From positions 1,488,001 through 1,552,000 of the forward strand of contig JAWKIR010000002.1 of the NCBI GenBank assembly GCA_041394245.1: a stretch of 64,000 nucleotides of DNA. Direction: 5' to 3'. Source of the DNA: Acidimicrobiales bacterium (GTDB taxonomy: Bacteria; Actinomycetota; Acidimicrobiia; Acidimicrobiales; Aldehydirespiratoraceae). Positions 26,068 through 34,510 of the stretch are shown piece after piece (position 1 is the first letter of the stretch; every line of letters begins with the position of its first letter). The position numbers and the translations under genes were made by a program. The notes under the pieces were generated by a model. That model worked only from the letters and a program-made list of their open reading frames with translations. It had not been told where the DNA came from and ran no database searches.

Positions 26068-27678
26068 TCACAATCCGTCGCTCGCCTGGTCTCGCAGCCG
26101 CTTGTAGTCGACCTTGCCATTCGCCGCACGGCCGATCGTGTCGACCTCGACGATTCGCCGCGGGGCCTTGTAGGCAGCCAGTCGTTCACGGACGTGCTCG
26201 ATCAACTCGGTCTCGGTCGCCACCACGCCCGGCCGGCGTTCCACCACACCGACGACCATCTCGCCGAACCGATCGTGCGGTACTCCGACGACAACCGCGT
26301 CGACGACCGAGCCGTGGGTCTTGAGGGCTTCCTCGACCTCCTCCGGGAAGATCTTCTCGCCCCCACTGTTGATGCACACCGACCCGCGACCGAGGACCTT
26401 CACGGTCCCATCGGCGTCGATGGTCGCATAGTCACCTGGGCACGAGTAACGCTTGCCGTCAACGATGATGAACGTGCGCGCCGACTTCTCCGGGTCCTTG
26501 TAGTACCCGATCGGCTGGCGGCCGCCGACAGCCAACCGACCGATCGTGTCGGAGCCCGGCTCGACACGCTGTCCGTCGTCGTCGACGACGATCGTGTTGA
26601 CGCTCGCCTGGAAGCGAGCCGTCTTCGCCGACGCGCCACCGCCCGACACCGACTGCCCCATCCCCAACGCCTCCGACGAGGAGAACGCGTCCATCAACAA
26701 CATCTTCGGTTGATGGCCAAGCATGCCCTGCTTGGTTTCCTTGCTCCACATCACACCCGACGACACGAACGCCATCACCGAGTCGAGCGACCAACGATCC
26801 GGGTCGGCGTCGAGCGCGGCCAGGATCGGTTTCGCGAACGCATCACCGACGATGGCGATGACGTTGACCCGCTCACGGTCGATCGTGTCGAGGAGCTCGT
26901 CAGGATCGAAATGGCGGGACTCGAGACACACGATGCAGCCGCCGGATGTGAGTGCACCGAACGCAGTGAGCGCGCCGGTGCCGTGCATGATCGGACATGC
27001 CGGCAGCTGGACGGGGCCGGGTAGCGTGAGCGCGTCAGCGACGAAGTCGGGGTCGTAGCTGTCGGGGACGCTGAGCCCGAGACCGCTGCTCAACACGACG
27101 ATCAGGTCGTCCTGTCGCCACATCACGCCTTTCGGCATCCCGGTGGTGCCGCCCGTGTACAGCATGTACAGGTCGTCACCACTGCGCTCGACCCGGTCGA
27201 CCACCGGCTGACCCGAGGCGACAGCGGCATGCTCGTACGGGGTGGCCCACTCGGGACAATCGCCCGAGCCGTCGTCGACCCACAACCACGACGCCACGCG
27301 GGGCACTCGCTCGCGGATGGCTTCGATCGTGTCGACGAAGACGCCGTGGAAGATCACAGCGACAGCGTCGGCGTTGTCCCAGAGGTAGACCAGTTCGTCT
27401 GCTGCGTACCGGTAGTTGGTGTTCACCGGGACGAGCGCTGCCTTGTAACAGGCGAACACGGACTCGAGGTACTCGGGGCAGTTGTACAGGTACTGCGCCA
27501 CCTTGTCCTGTCGCTGAGCGCCCCGGTCGAGGAGGAACGTTGCGAGGCCTTCGGCTCGCCGTTCGGCCTCCGACCACGTCACTGTGCGACTGCCCTGCTT
27601 GGCGAACGGCGCGTCGGGGAGCTGTGCCGCGGCCGTCTCCCAGATCTCCGCGAAGGTCCACCCCGACACGTCACTCAC
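26068..27678 (-). CDS. Acyl-CoA synthetase (AMP-forming ligase)
   Basis: A complete ANL-family ligase of about 536 residues. ATP loop YTGGTTGMPKG at 174-184; C-terminal domain with GRGSVCINSGGEKIFPEEVE and the catalytic lysine in ANGKVDYKRL near 525. It activates a carboxylic acid to its CoA thioester, the entry step of the pathway. The start is GTG 27678 or GTG 27669; the latter has AGGTGA five bases upstream. Both overlap or abut the end of the upstream gene. The substrate is unknown but probably a long-chain, steroid- or terpenoid-like acid from context. Confidence 0.9.
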   Translation of the reverse strand: MSDVSGWTFAEIWETAAAQLPDAPFAKQGSRTVTWSEAERRAEGLATFLLDRGAQRQDKVAQYLYNCPEYLESVFACYKAALVPVNTNYRYAADELVYLWDNADAVAVIFHGVFVDTIEAIRERVPRVASWLWVDDGSGDCPEWATPYEHAAVASGQPVVDRVERSGDDLYMLYTGGTTGMPKGVMWRQDDLIVVLSSGLGLSVPDSYDPDFVADALTLPGPVQLPACPIMHGTGALTAFGALTSGGCIVCLESRHFDPDELLDTIDRERVNVIAIVGDAFAKPILAALDADPDRWSLDSVMAFVSSGVMWSKETKQGMLGHQPKMLLMDAFSSSEALGMGQSVSGGGASAKTARFQASVNTIVVDDDGQRVEPGSDTIGRLAVGGRQPIGYYKDPEKSARTFIIVDGKRYSCPGDYATIDADGTVKVLGRGSVCINSGGEKIFPEEVEEALKTHGSVVDAVVVGVPHDRFGEMVVGVVERRPGVVATETELIEHVRERLAAYKAPRRIVEVDTIGRAANGKVDYKRLRDQASDGL

Positions 27679-28255
27679 CTCGGTGGACAGCTGCAGGTGC
27701 CTGACCCGACGGAGGCCACGGCTCGACGCCGTCCTCGAGGGGGACCTCGAGGGACCGGAGCAGTGCGGAGAACATCCGCCAGTTACCGATGGCAGCAACC
27801 AGTTCGACGAGGACGGCGTCGTCATCGAGGGCTGCACGGCAGGCACTCCACGACTCGTCGGTGATCGTGCCGTGCTGCAGCGTGTCATCGGTGGCTGCGA
27901 GCACAGCCCTTTCTGCGTCGCCGAAGTGCTCGGCGGTACGCCAGTCGCGGACCGCGAGCAGATCTCGTTCGGGCACATCGAGCAGGCGTGCGACTCGCCA
28001 GTGTTGCGTCCACTCGTACACCGAGCCGGTCGACCATCCGATCCGCATGATGATCAGCTCGCGCAGCCTGGCGTCGAGCACGCCCTTCCACAGCAGTTCA
28101 TGCAACATGTTGCTCAAGCCGGCGGCGACGCCAGGCTGATGCAAGGCAATCCGGAACACGGAAAGCTCCGCCATCGTGTCCGGAATCCCGCGTGTGGCAG
28201 CTCTGCGCTTGGCCTCGTCGATGTCGAGCATTGCGATCCGTGATCCGGTGGACAT
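27671..28255 (-). CDS. Carboxymuconolactone decarboxylase (AhpD-like) family protein
   Basis: A 194-residue helical protein from ATG 28255, with GGAG eight bases upstream. The core ARLRELIIMRIGWSTGSVYE followed by WTQHWRVARLLDV is the CMD signature. The reactive CxxC or Cys-x3-His of peroxidase-type AhpD proteins is absent: the site reads EWTQHW. So a redox role is unlikely; family members act in ring-cleavage pathways or are of unknown function. It is the seventh gene of the 11-gene operon, between alcohol dehydrogenase and ligase genes. Confidence 0.85.
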   Translation of the reverse strand: MSTGSRIAMLDIDEAKRRAATRGIPDTMAELSVFRIALHQPGVAAGLSNMLHELLWKGVLDARLRELIIMRIGWSTGSVYEWTQHWRVARLLDVPERDLLAVRDWRTAEHFGDAERAVLAATDDTLQHGTITDESWSACRAALDDDAVLVELVAAIGNWRMFSALLRSLEVPLEDGVEPWPPSGQAPAAVHRGE

Positions 28256-28298
28256 GAGCTGCACTCCTTCAATCAGGCTGTTTAGGGTCGAGGATTCT

Positions 28299-29402
28299 TC
28301 AAGCGGACGGCGAGAACACGCCGTGCAACGGTGGGATGGCGTCACGGTCGGCGCCCGACAGCGTGTCCAACAACGCCGAAAGGTCACCGAAGCCGGCCAC
28401 ACGGCGAGAGAGATCGGCAAACGGCCAACGGTCGGCGACGAGCAGATCGATGGCCGCCCGATAGGCAGGGAAGTCGACGCCGAGCGAGCCCATGATCCGC
28501 AGCTCCTTGTAGACGAGATGGTCGGGCTCGAATCCGGGCGCACCACCGCCACCACGTGTCCCCGCGACCACGATCGTCCCACCTGGCCGAGCCAGGGCCA
28601 CAGCCTGGGCGAAGGCGGCGGGTGCCTTCGCGGTGACGTCGACGACGACGTCCGCGAGACCACCCGTCGCTCGTTTGAGCGCGGCCGTCGGATCGTCGAC
28701 GGCCACATCGATGGCCAGGTCGACACCGAATCGATGAGCGATGTCGAGACGGTCACGATCGCGAGGGCCGAGACCGGTCAGGGCCACGAACGACGCACCC
28801 GCCTCCTTCGCAGCCACGGCGGCACAAAGACCGCGGATTCCCGGGCCGAGGACGACGACGACATCACCGGATTTCGTTTCAGGGATCGTCGCTCCCCAAC
28901 GGATACCGGCACCAAGCGGGTTGAACACAGTTGCCAGCACCGGGTCGAGCGAGTCGGGGATCGGGAGCAGCATCGCATCGGACGGCAGGTGGAGATGCGT
29001 CGCATACCCGCCCCACAAGCCCGGCGCGATCTTGGTGTCGACGAAACCGAACATCGTCGCGAGCCCGTTACGGACGCAGCGCCGGTACTCGCCGTGTGCG
29101 CACGCCTCGCATTGTCGGCACGAACGAAACACCTCGACGGCAACCCGATCGCCTGCCGCGACGTTCCATCGCAGGGCGGCGGTGTCGCCGATCTCGTCGA
29201 TGATGCCGACGATCTCGTGACCGGGGATGAACGAGAACGGGGCGGCGATGTGTCCGCTGTACTGCTCGTGATCGGTGCCACACAGACCGCAGGCCTCGAT
29301 GCGGAGCCGCGCGGTGTCGGCGGTGACGTCGGGGAGGTCGAACCTTCGATGCTCGAGCGTGTTCGGTCCGGTGAGCACAAGCGCTTCGGCTGATGAGTTC
29401 AT
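28299..29402 (-). CDS. Zinc-dependent alcohol dehydrogenase (MDR family)
   Basis: A 367-residue medium-chain dehydrogenase. Catalytic zinc site CGLCGTDHE (C41) and GHE (61-63); structural zinc cysteines C95, C98, C101 and C109 all present; Rossmann glycines VLGPGIRGLCAA in the middle. It should oxidise an alcohol or aldehyde with NAD(P). Its ATG overlaps the upstream thiolase-like stop by four bases. In this operon it could oxidise a side-chain alcohol or aldehyde released by the retro-aldolases. Confidence 0.9.
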   Translation of the reverse strand: MNSSAEALVLTGPNTLEHRRFDLPDVTADTARLRIEACGLCGTDHEQYSGHIAAPFSFIPGHEIVGIIDEIGDTAALRWNVAAGDRVAVEVFRSCRQCEACAHGEYRRCVRNGLATMFGFVDTKIAPGLWGGYATHLHLPSDAMLLPIPDSLDPVLATVFNPLGAGIRWGATIPETKSGDVVVVLGPGIRGLCAAVAAKEAGASFVALTGLGPRDRDRLDIAHRFGVDLAIDVAVDDPTAALKRATGGLADVVVDVTAKAPAAFAQAVALARPGGTIVVAGTRGGGGAPGFEPDHLVYKELRIMGSLGVDFPAYRAAIDLLVADRWPFADLSRRVAGFGDLSALLDTLSGADRDAIPPLHGVFSPSA

Positions 29403-30892
29403 CGAAGTTCGAACCTCGCGTGATCATGGGACGGCTTCAGGTCGATCTCGTGGCCGACGTACATGCCGCCCGACATCGCGGCTGCGACATCGGCGTCGTC
29501 GCTCCGAGCAACGACACGCTGCCCGCCCGGTGTGCTGGCGAACACTGGCACCGACGCCGGCCCGGTGTCGCGATCGTGCACCACGGTGTACCCGTCGATA
29601 CGTGCGGTCCCCACTGCGGCGCCCGCCTCGACGACCTCGAGCGCGGTCGAGTCGATGGACGCCTGCACACTCGACATGTCGGGCGCCTGCCAGCCGTTCG
29701 GTGGAGGAGCAGCGGACCACAACCCGACCGAGTGCTTGGTGATGTACCAACCGAGTCCGGACACCATCCCGACGCCTTTCGGATCCGCCCGGCACCGTCG
29801 CGCCATCTCGACGATCGAGTGGCTGACATAGTTGTTGCCCGGGCCGCCGTGGTAGGGCAGGCCACCCGTGACGGTGAATCCGCGCGGATCTGTTGCCTCG
29901 AGCCCGAGCGCGTCGATCGCGGCTTCGACGGCTGCCGGAAAGCACGAGTACAGATCGAACCAGCTCACGTCGTCGAGGTCGATCCCTGCGGCGTCGAGCA
30001 CCGCGGATCCAGCGGCTCTGATACCGGCCGAGCGCGACAGGTCGGGTCGTTGTGCCGGGAAGTAGACGTCGTTGCACGTCGCGCTGGCCCAGCTGAAGAC
30101 CCAACGATCGCGAGGAATCTGCAGATCCTGCGCGACTTCGGCGGCCATGATCACGAACGCGGCGGCCATGTCGACGGTGAGGATGCTGTTGAGCAACTTG
30201 GTGTACGGCTCGCACACCATCCGGTTGTCCGCGGTTACCGTCGAGAGCTCCTCGGGTGTGCGCTCGGTCGGGAACCATGCCTGGTCGGGGTGACGCGCCG
30301 CCTCGGTGGTGAACGGTGCCATCACCTGGCCCAACCAGACTCGCTGCTCGTCGAGCGTGCGTCCCGCTCGTGCGGCCATCGCCGACTCGAAGATCGGGTA
30401 CACCTCGTGCGGCCAATGCAGCCCTGCGCCCATCTCGATCGCGCTCAGACCCGGACGGGCATCGCCGAGCACTTCGTCGCGACCTTCGAAGGGGCCAGCA
30501 GCGGGGAGGGTGCCTGCGGCGCGGCCGCGGCGTGCCGAGTTGCCGGCCTCGGCGCCGACGATCAAGGCGGCATCGACCTGCCCGCAGATGATGTCCTGGC
30601 CCAGCGTTCCGGCGAGGTACTGCGGGGTGTTCCCACCCACCGGGCAGCTGATCCGACGGTGTGCCCGAAGCCCGGCCGCCTCTGCGATCCGGCTCGCCGG
30701 ATGATCGCGGCCGATCATCAGAATGCCGGGTGTGGCCACGGTGTCGATGCGGTGCCCGATCGGCACGCCCGCATCGGTGAGCGCTCGGCGGGTCGCTTCC
30801 GTCGCGAGATCGATGGGGTCGACGACGGTCGCGGAGCGACTGGTGACCTCGCCGACAGCGACGAGTACCGGGGTTCGTGGGTCGATGGTCAT
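29399..30892 (-). CDS. Thiolase-fold protein lacking the usual nucleophilic cysteine
   Basis: A 497-residue thiolase-superfamily protein with an extra C-terminal domain of about 100 residues. The active-site region reads RISCPVGGNTPQY near residue 80: the expected cysteine position in GGNxPQ is threonine. YHGGPGNNYVSHSIVEM near 350 preserves a conserved loop. Family members are usually annotated acetyl-CoA acetyltransferase; loss of the cysteine argues against ordinary thiolysis. It is coupled at both ends (4-base overlaps with the MaoC stop and the alcohol dehydrogenase start). Confidence 0.82.
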   Translation of the reverse strand: MTIDPRTPVLVAVGEVTSRSATVVDPIDLATEATRRALTDAGVPIGHRIDTVATPGILMIGRDHPASRIAEAAGLRAHRRISCPVGGNTPQYLAGTLGQDIICGQVDAALIVGAEAGNSARRGRAAGTLPAAGPFEGRDEVLGDARPGLSAIEMGAGLHWPHEVYPIFESAMAARAGRTLDEQRVWLGQVMAPFTTEAARHPDQAWFPTERTPEELSTVTADNRMVCEPYTKLLNSILTVDMAAAFVIMAAEVAQDLQIPRDRWVFSWASATCNDVYFPAQRPDLSRSAGIRAAGSAVLDAAGIDLDDVSWFDLYSCFPAAVEAAIDALGLEATDPRGFTVTGGLPYHGGPGNNYVSHSIVEMARRCRADPKGVGMVSGLGWYITKHSVGLWSAAPPPNGWQAPDMSSVQASIDSTALEVVEAGAAVGTARIDGYTVVHDRDTGPASVPVFASTPGGQRVVARSDDADVAAAMSGGMYVGHEIDLKPSHDHARFELR

Positions 30893-31734
30893 GGTCTGGT
30901 GGCGCGCCCGTTCGAGACGACGACGTTGTCACGCTGCGTGCGAGCTTCGACGATCGCGTGATCACCTTCGTCCCAGATGCGGGTGACGATGGTGTCGCCC
31001 GGCCACACCTGATCGGCGAAGCGCCCCTCGATCGATGCGAATCGGCCGACATCGCCATCGCACCACGCGGTCAGAGCGCTGTGGCCAACGGTGCCGAACG
31101 TACACAGTCCGTGGTTGAACGGGCCGGGGAAGCCGGCCTTGGTGGCGAAGTCGGGGTCGATGTGCATCGGGTTCATGTCGCCGGAGAGCCGGTAGATCGC
31201 AGCCTGTTCGGGTCTGGTCTCGCGTTCGACGACGATGTCGGGATCTCGTGCCGGTGCGGCGTTCGAGGCTGCCGAGCCGCTCGGGCCTCGCTCGCCGCCC
31301 CAGCCGCCGCCACCGAGTACGAACAGGCTGGCACGGACGGCGAAGAGGGGTCCCTCGGTGTCGTGGCCCACGCCTTCGAACTCGATGACGGCGGCCTTGC
31401 CCTTGTCCCAGACCGCAGCGATCGAACCTTCGACGGTCACCTCGGCAGCGGCGGGCAGTGGGCGATGTGTGGTGACGGACTGTTCTCCGTGCAGCAGGGC
31501 CGCGAGGTTGATGTCGATTCGTTGCATCGCCGATCCCATCGCCCGTAGCCCGGGAATCACGGCGAACGTCGGCACGACCTTCGGTCCGCGGCCTTCGTAG
31601 ATGAAATCGAGGTCCTCGGGTGGCCGGCATCCGACACCGAGCGCGTACAGCATCGTGTCGCGGTTGGTCCACGAGTGACTGATCGGGTCGATCGAGAGTC
31701 CGACCAGGTCGCCGTTGATGGGGAGCTTGTTCAT
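30889..31734 (-). CDS. MaoC-like (R)-enoyl-CoA hydratase, double hotdog
   Basis: A 281-residue protein from ATG 31734. Two hotdog repeats are inferred: the N-terminal half with YEGRGPKVVPTFAVIPG, and the C-terminal half with YRLSGDMNPMHIDPDFATKA and GFPGPFNHGLCTFG, the hydratase-2 motif containing the catalytic Asp and His. It hydrates 2-enoyl-CoA to 3-hydroxyacyl-CoA, as yeast Mfe2 and mycobacterial MaoC proteins do. Placed after a thiolase and before a thiolase-like gene, it forms a beta-oxidation or side-chain module with the SDR at the head of the operon. Confidence 0.9.
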   Translation of the reverse strand: MNKLPINGDLVGLSIDPISHSWTNRDTMLYALGVGCRPPEDLDFIYEGRGPKVVPTFAVIPGLRAMGSAMQRIDINLAALLHGEQSVTTHRPLPAAAEVTVEGSIAAVWDKGKAAVIEFEGVGHDTEGPLFAVRASLFVLGGGGWGGERGPSGSAASNAAPARDPDIVVERETRPEQAAIYRLSGDMNPMHIDPDFATKAGFPGPFNHGLCTFGTVGHSALTAWCDGDVGRFASIEGRFADQVWPGDTIVTRIWDEGDHAIVEARTQRDNVVVSNGRATRP

Positions 31735-31738
31735 CGAT

Positions 31739-32902
31739 TCAACCTTCTGTTCGTTGGAGGATGTGGACGACGCACACCGACCCCGCCCCAGCCATGTGGC
31801 ACAGACCGGTTCGTGCCCGTTGGACTTGCCGGGCTCCGGCCTCGTGCCGGAGCTGCAGGGTCGTCTCGTGGATCTGGGCGAGACCGGTGGGTCCGCCCGG
31901 GTGGCCACGCGCGGTGAGACCGCCATCGGTGGAGAATGGGATCCGCCCGCCGAGTCGGGTGGCACCCTCAGCCACGAGTCGGTCTCCTTCGCCGTCGCCG
32001 CAGATCCCCAGCAACTCGTAGTAGACGAGTTCCTCGACGGGAAACGCGTCGTGCACCTGAACGAGATCGAGATCGTCAGGTCCCACTCCTGCCTGCTCGT
32101 AGGCATCGCCGGCCGTGTCGCGAGTCATCTGTGCCGGGCCGATGACGGCGCCGAGGAAGACGTGGCCATCGGTGTAGGTTTCGGAACGCTGTTGCGAGGC
32201 GGCGACGCGGACCAATGGGCGCCCCGAGCTGAGGCGTTCGGCGACCTCTCGTGTCGCGACGATCGCTGCTGCTGCGCCTCCGCCGGCGGCGCACGCCATC
32301 ATCGACGTGTGCGGATAGGAGATCATCGTCGATCCGAGTACCTCGTCGATGGTGACCTCGTGATCGGCCCGGCGTTGCGCGAGGGAATTGGCGCGTGCAT
32401 GGTTCCAGTTCTTCGCGGCGATGGCGGCGAATGTCTCTGCAGTTGTTCCGACGTCGTGCATTCGCCGTGTCGCCCACATCGCGAAGAACGCGGCCGGGAG
32501 CATCACGTCTTCGGCTCCCATCCGACGTCCACCGCTGCGTCCGAGACCGCCCATTCGGTTCATGTCGTCGAAGCCGAGCGCCATCGCGACGTCGACGCGG
32601 CCTCCCGCAACCGCGTGGACCGCTTCACCAAAGGCGCATGATCCGGTCGCTGATGCGTTCTCGACGTGGGTGACCGGGATGCCGGTGAGTCCGAACTCTT
32701 TCGCGATGCCGACCCCGCTCGTGAGTCCGCCACCGAGGTAGCCGTTGTAGAGAGCGCCGACTTCGGGAAAGCCGATCCCTGCGTCTTCGAGGGCTTGCAT
32801 GCCGGCCACGTCGGCCATCGCTGCTGCGGCGAGGCGTTCGTTGTTGAAGCGGTGCATCCCGACACCGATCACGTACACCTCGCGGGCGAGCCTGGTGGCC
32901 AT
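31739..32902 (-). CDS. SCP2-type thiolase with intact active-site cysteine
   Basis: A 387-residue thiolase. Unlike the paralogues at 4411 and 24877, the nucleophile is present in NASATGSCAFGEA (C89). The C-terminal loop DGGLTARGHPGGPTG near 330 and GLCHMAGAGSVC near 370 keep the histidine and second cysteine. It should cleave 3-ketoacyl-CoA. The stop is four bases from the MaoC ATG; the start overlaps the DUF35-like stop. So this operon holds one true thiolase plus two cysteine-less relatives. Confidence 0.9.
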   Translation of the reverse strand: MATRLAREVYVIGVGMHRFNNERLAAAAMADVAGMQALEDAGIGFPEVGALYNGYLGGGLTSGVGIAKEFGLTGIPVTHVENASATGSCAFGEAVHAVAGGRVDVAMALGFDDMNRMGGLGRSGGRRMGAEDVMLPAAFFAMWATRRMHDVGTTAETFAAIAAKNWNHARANSLAQRRADHEVTIDEVLGSTMISYPHTSMMACAAGGGAAAAIVATREVAERLSSGRPLVRVAASQQRSETYTDGHVFLGAVIGPAQMTRDTAGDAYEQAGVGPDDLDLVQVHDAFPVEELVYYELLGICGDGEGDRLVAEGATRLGGRIPFSTDGGLTARGHPGGPTGLAQIHETTLQLRHEAGARQVQRARTGLCHMAGAGSVCVVHILQRTEG

Positions 32903-33321
32903 CAGCGCACCGCTTCGAAGCGGAACGTGACGAGGTCATTGCCGTCGTCGTCGCGGCCGACCGGGAACGTCGTCAGACCCATCGGCGAGCCGATCTGCCA
33001 GTCGTCGGTGGTGCCGAGCAGCGGCGCTTGGATTCGAACCCCTTCCGGGAGATCGATCTGCCCGACGCCGTAGCCGCCGCTGTCGCCGAAAGAGATGTTG
33101 CCCATGCGCGGGACATAGAGGAAGGTCCACGCATACAGCACGCCTTCAGAGCTCAGGTCGATGTCGGTCACTGCGCTTCGCGTGACCGGGCAGCGCAAGC
33201 GTCGTGGCCAGAAGTACAGATTCGACTCCGGCGCATGAGACCCGAGCAAACTCGGGCGGCACTCGTCGCCTTCGGCCAGGCGGAAGAGTCGAGGGTCGGT
33301 GGGTACTTGGATCGCTCCCAC
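32902..33321 (-). CDS. DUF35 OB-fold protein lacking zinc-ribbon cysteines
   Basis: A 139-residue protein with OB-fold pattern (YAWTFLYVPRMGN, YGVGQIDLPEGVRIQAPL). Its N-terminal part, where the zinc ribbon should be, has only one cysteine (C44 in RRLRCPV), so the metal site is lost. It precedes the SCP2 thiolase with overlapping start and stop, the same gene order as the two DUF35/thiolase pairs. It likely still pairs with the thiolase to bind acyl-CoA. A six-base gap separates it from the SDR gene. Confidence 0.8.
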   Translation of the reverse strand: MGAIQVPTDPRLFRLAEGDECRPSLLGSHAPESNLYFWPRRLRCPVTRSAVTDIDLSSEGVLYAWTFLYVPRMGNISFGDSGGYGVGQIDLPEGVRIQAPLLGTTDDWQIGSPMGLTTFPVGRDDDGNDLVTFRFEAVR

Positions 33322-33326
33322 GTGAG

Positions 33327-34283
33327 TCAGCCCTCGCCCCGGCGGCCGAACTTGGCCATCGTGTCTGTGACCGAGGTGGCCATCGAGGCCGGGGCCGACC
33401 GATCATCCAACAGGGCTGGTGCCCGATTGACCAGATCGGCGACCGAGAAGCGGCCGGCTGCGGTCAGGACGCGCTCCTCAATCAGGCTCCATCCCGAATA
33501 CAAGCCGACCTCGTTGCCGCCGACATGGAACACGCCTCCGGTAAAGGGGCAGTCGGCGGTCGCGAGGTACGCGACCAGAGGTGACACGTTGCCGGGATGG
33601 AACAGATCGAACGAAGCGTCAGCGGGTGGACCAACGAGATCCCCGACGCCGGGTGTCTGCAGGGTCAAACGGGTTCGCGCGAGCGGTGCGAGACAGTTCG
33701 CGCGGACCCCGTACCGGGCGAGTTCCACCGCTTCGACCAGCGTCATCGCCGCGATCCCGGCCTTCGCTGCGCTGTAGTTGGTCTGTCCGGGGTTCCCGAG
33801 CATCGCCCCGGAGGCGGTGTTGATCACGCTCGCTTTGACCGTCTCCCCGGACTTGGCTCGCTCGCGCCAGTGAGCAGCGGCCCACCGTGTCGGCGCGACG
33901 TGACCCTTCAGGTGGACGGCGATCACGGCGTCCCACTCTGCTTCCTCGAGATTGACCAGCGACCGGTCGCGAAGGATGCCGGCGTTGTTGACGAGCACAT
34001 CGAGGCGGCCGTAGGCGTTGATCGCGTCGAGCACGAGTTGCTGGGCTCCGGCCCAACTCGTCACTGAGTCCGTGTTCGCAATCGCCTCACCGCCCGCAGC
34101 TCTGATCTCGTCGACGACCTCGTGCGCTGGGCCAGCATCTTCGCCGGAGCCGTCGATGGCTCCGCCGAGGTCGTTGACCACCACTCGGGCGCCTTCGGCT
34201 GCGAGGAGCAACGCATGTTCTCGTCCAAGTCCGCGACCGGCGCCGGTCACTACGCACACCCGCTCATCGAGCAGTCCCATCAT
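33327..34283 (-). CDS. Short-chain dehydrogenase/reductase, 3-hydroxyacyl-CoA dehydrogenase type
   Basis: A 318-residue SDR: NAD-binding TGAGRGLG (13-20), NNAG (99-102), catalytic Ser158, Tyr170 and Lys174 (YSAAK). The 318-residue length, ending in a C-terminal extension, resembles the dehydrogenase domain of multifunctional beta-oxidation proteins. It probably oxidises the hydroxyacyl-CoA formed by the MaoC hydratase. It is the first gene of the leftward operon; ATG 34283 or 34280 is the start. The promoter region with ATGAGACA boxes separates it from a TetR gene. Confidence 0.88.
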   Translation of the reverse strand: MMGLLDERVCVVTGAGRGLGREHALLLAAEGARVVVNDLGGAIDGSGEDAGPAHEVVDEIRAAGGEAIANTDSVTSWAGAQQLVLDAINAYGRLDVLVNNAGILRDRSLVNLEEAEWDAVIAVHLKGHVAPTRWAAAHWRERAKSGETVKASVINTASGAMLGNPGQTNYSAAKAGIAAMTLVEAVELARYGVRANCLAPLARTRLTLQTPGVGDLVGPPADASFDLFHPGNVSPLVAYLATADCPFTGGVFHVGGNEVGLYSGWSLIEERVLTAAGRFSVADLVNRAPALLDDRSAPASMATSVTDTMAKFGRRGEG

Positions 34284-34347
34284 CGACCCCCAAGTCCCGA
34301 TTGATCACGTGTCCTCCGCTCGCCCGTCGTCTGACGGAGATCGAGAA

Positions 34348-34366
34348 GATGAGACAATATCGATAT
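34348..34366. promoter_or_regulatory. Candidate operator: GATGAGACA box and ATATCGATAT palindrome
   Basis: In the 227-base divergent region between the SDR (start 34283) and TetR (start 34511), GATGAGACA (34348-34356) is followed by a perfect 10-bp palindrome ATATCGATAT (34357-34366). AATGAGACA recurs at 34491-34499 just before the TetR start, and again (minus strand) at 36466-36474 upstream of the P450. These may be sites for the 34511 TetR protein; this is inference. Confidence 0.4.
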
Positions 34367-34490
34367 CATGTCACAAGCACTCGGCAGAAACCTACTCGTA
34401 CCTGCCCTGCGCTCGCATGGTGGGTGCACCCCCGGATGCCAGATGGGGCTGGGTAGTGCGATCCAGACAGAATGTGTTTACCCGTCCGTT

Positions 34491-34499
34491 AATGAGACA
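34491..34499 (+). promoter_or_regulatory. ATGAGACA box upstream of TetR start
   Basis: AATGAGACA, 12 bases upstream of GTG 34511, repeats the box at 34348-34356 and the minus-strand box at 36466-36474. The place suits autorepression by the TetR protein. A chance match cannot be excluded for a motif this short. Confidence 0.35.
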
Positions 34500-34510
34500 T
34501 ACTGTGAGCC

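Noticed and set aside
29424..31058. 544-codon frame overlapping the thiolase-like gene in another frame
   Set aside because: Arg/Ser/Pro-rich shadow; the thiolase reading has the motifs and start/stop coupling.
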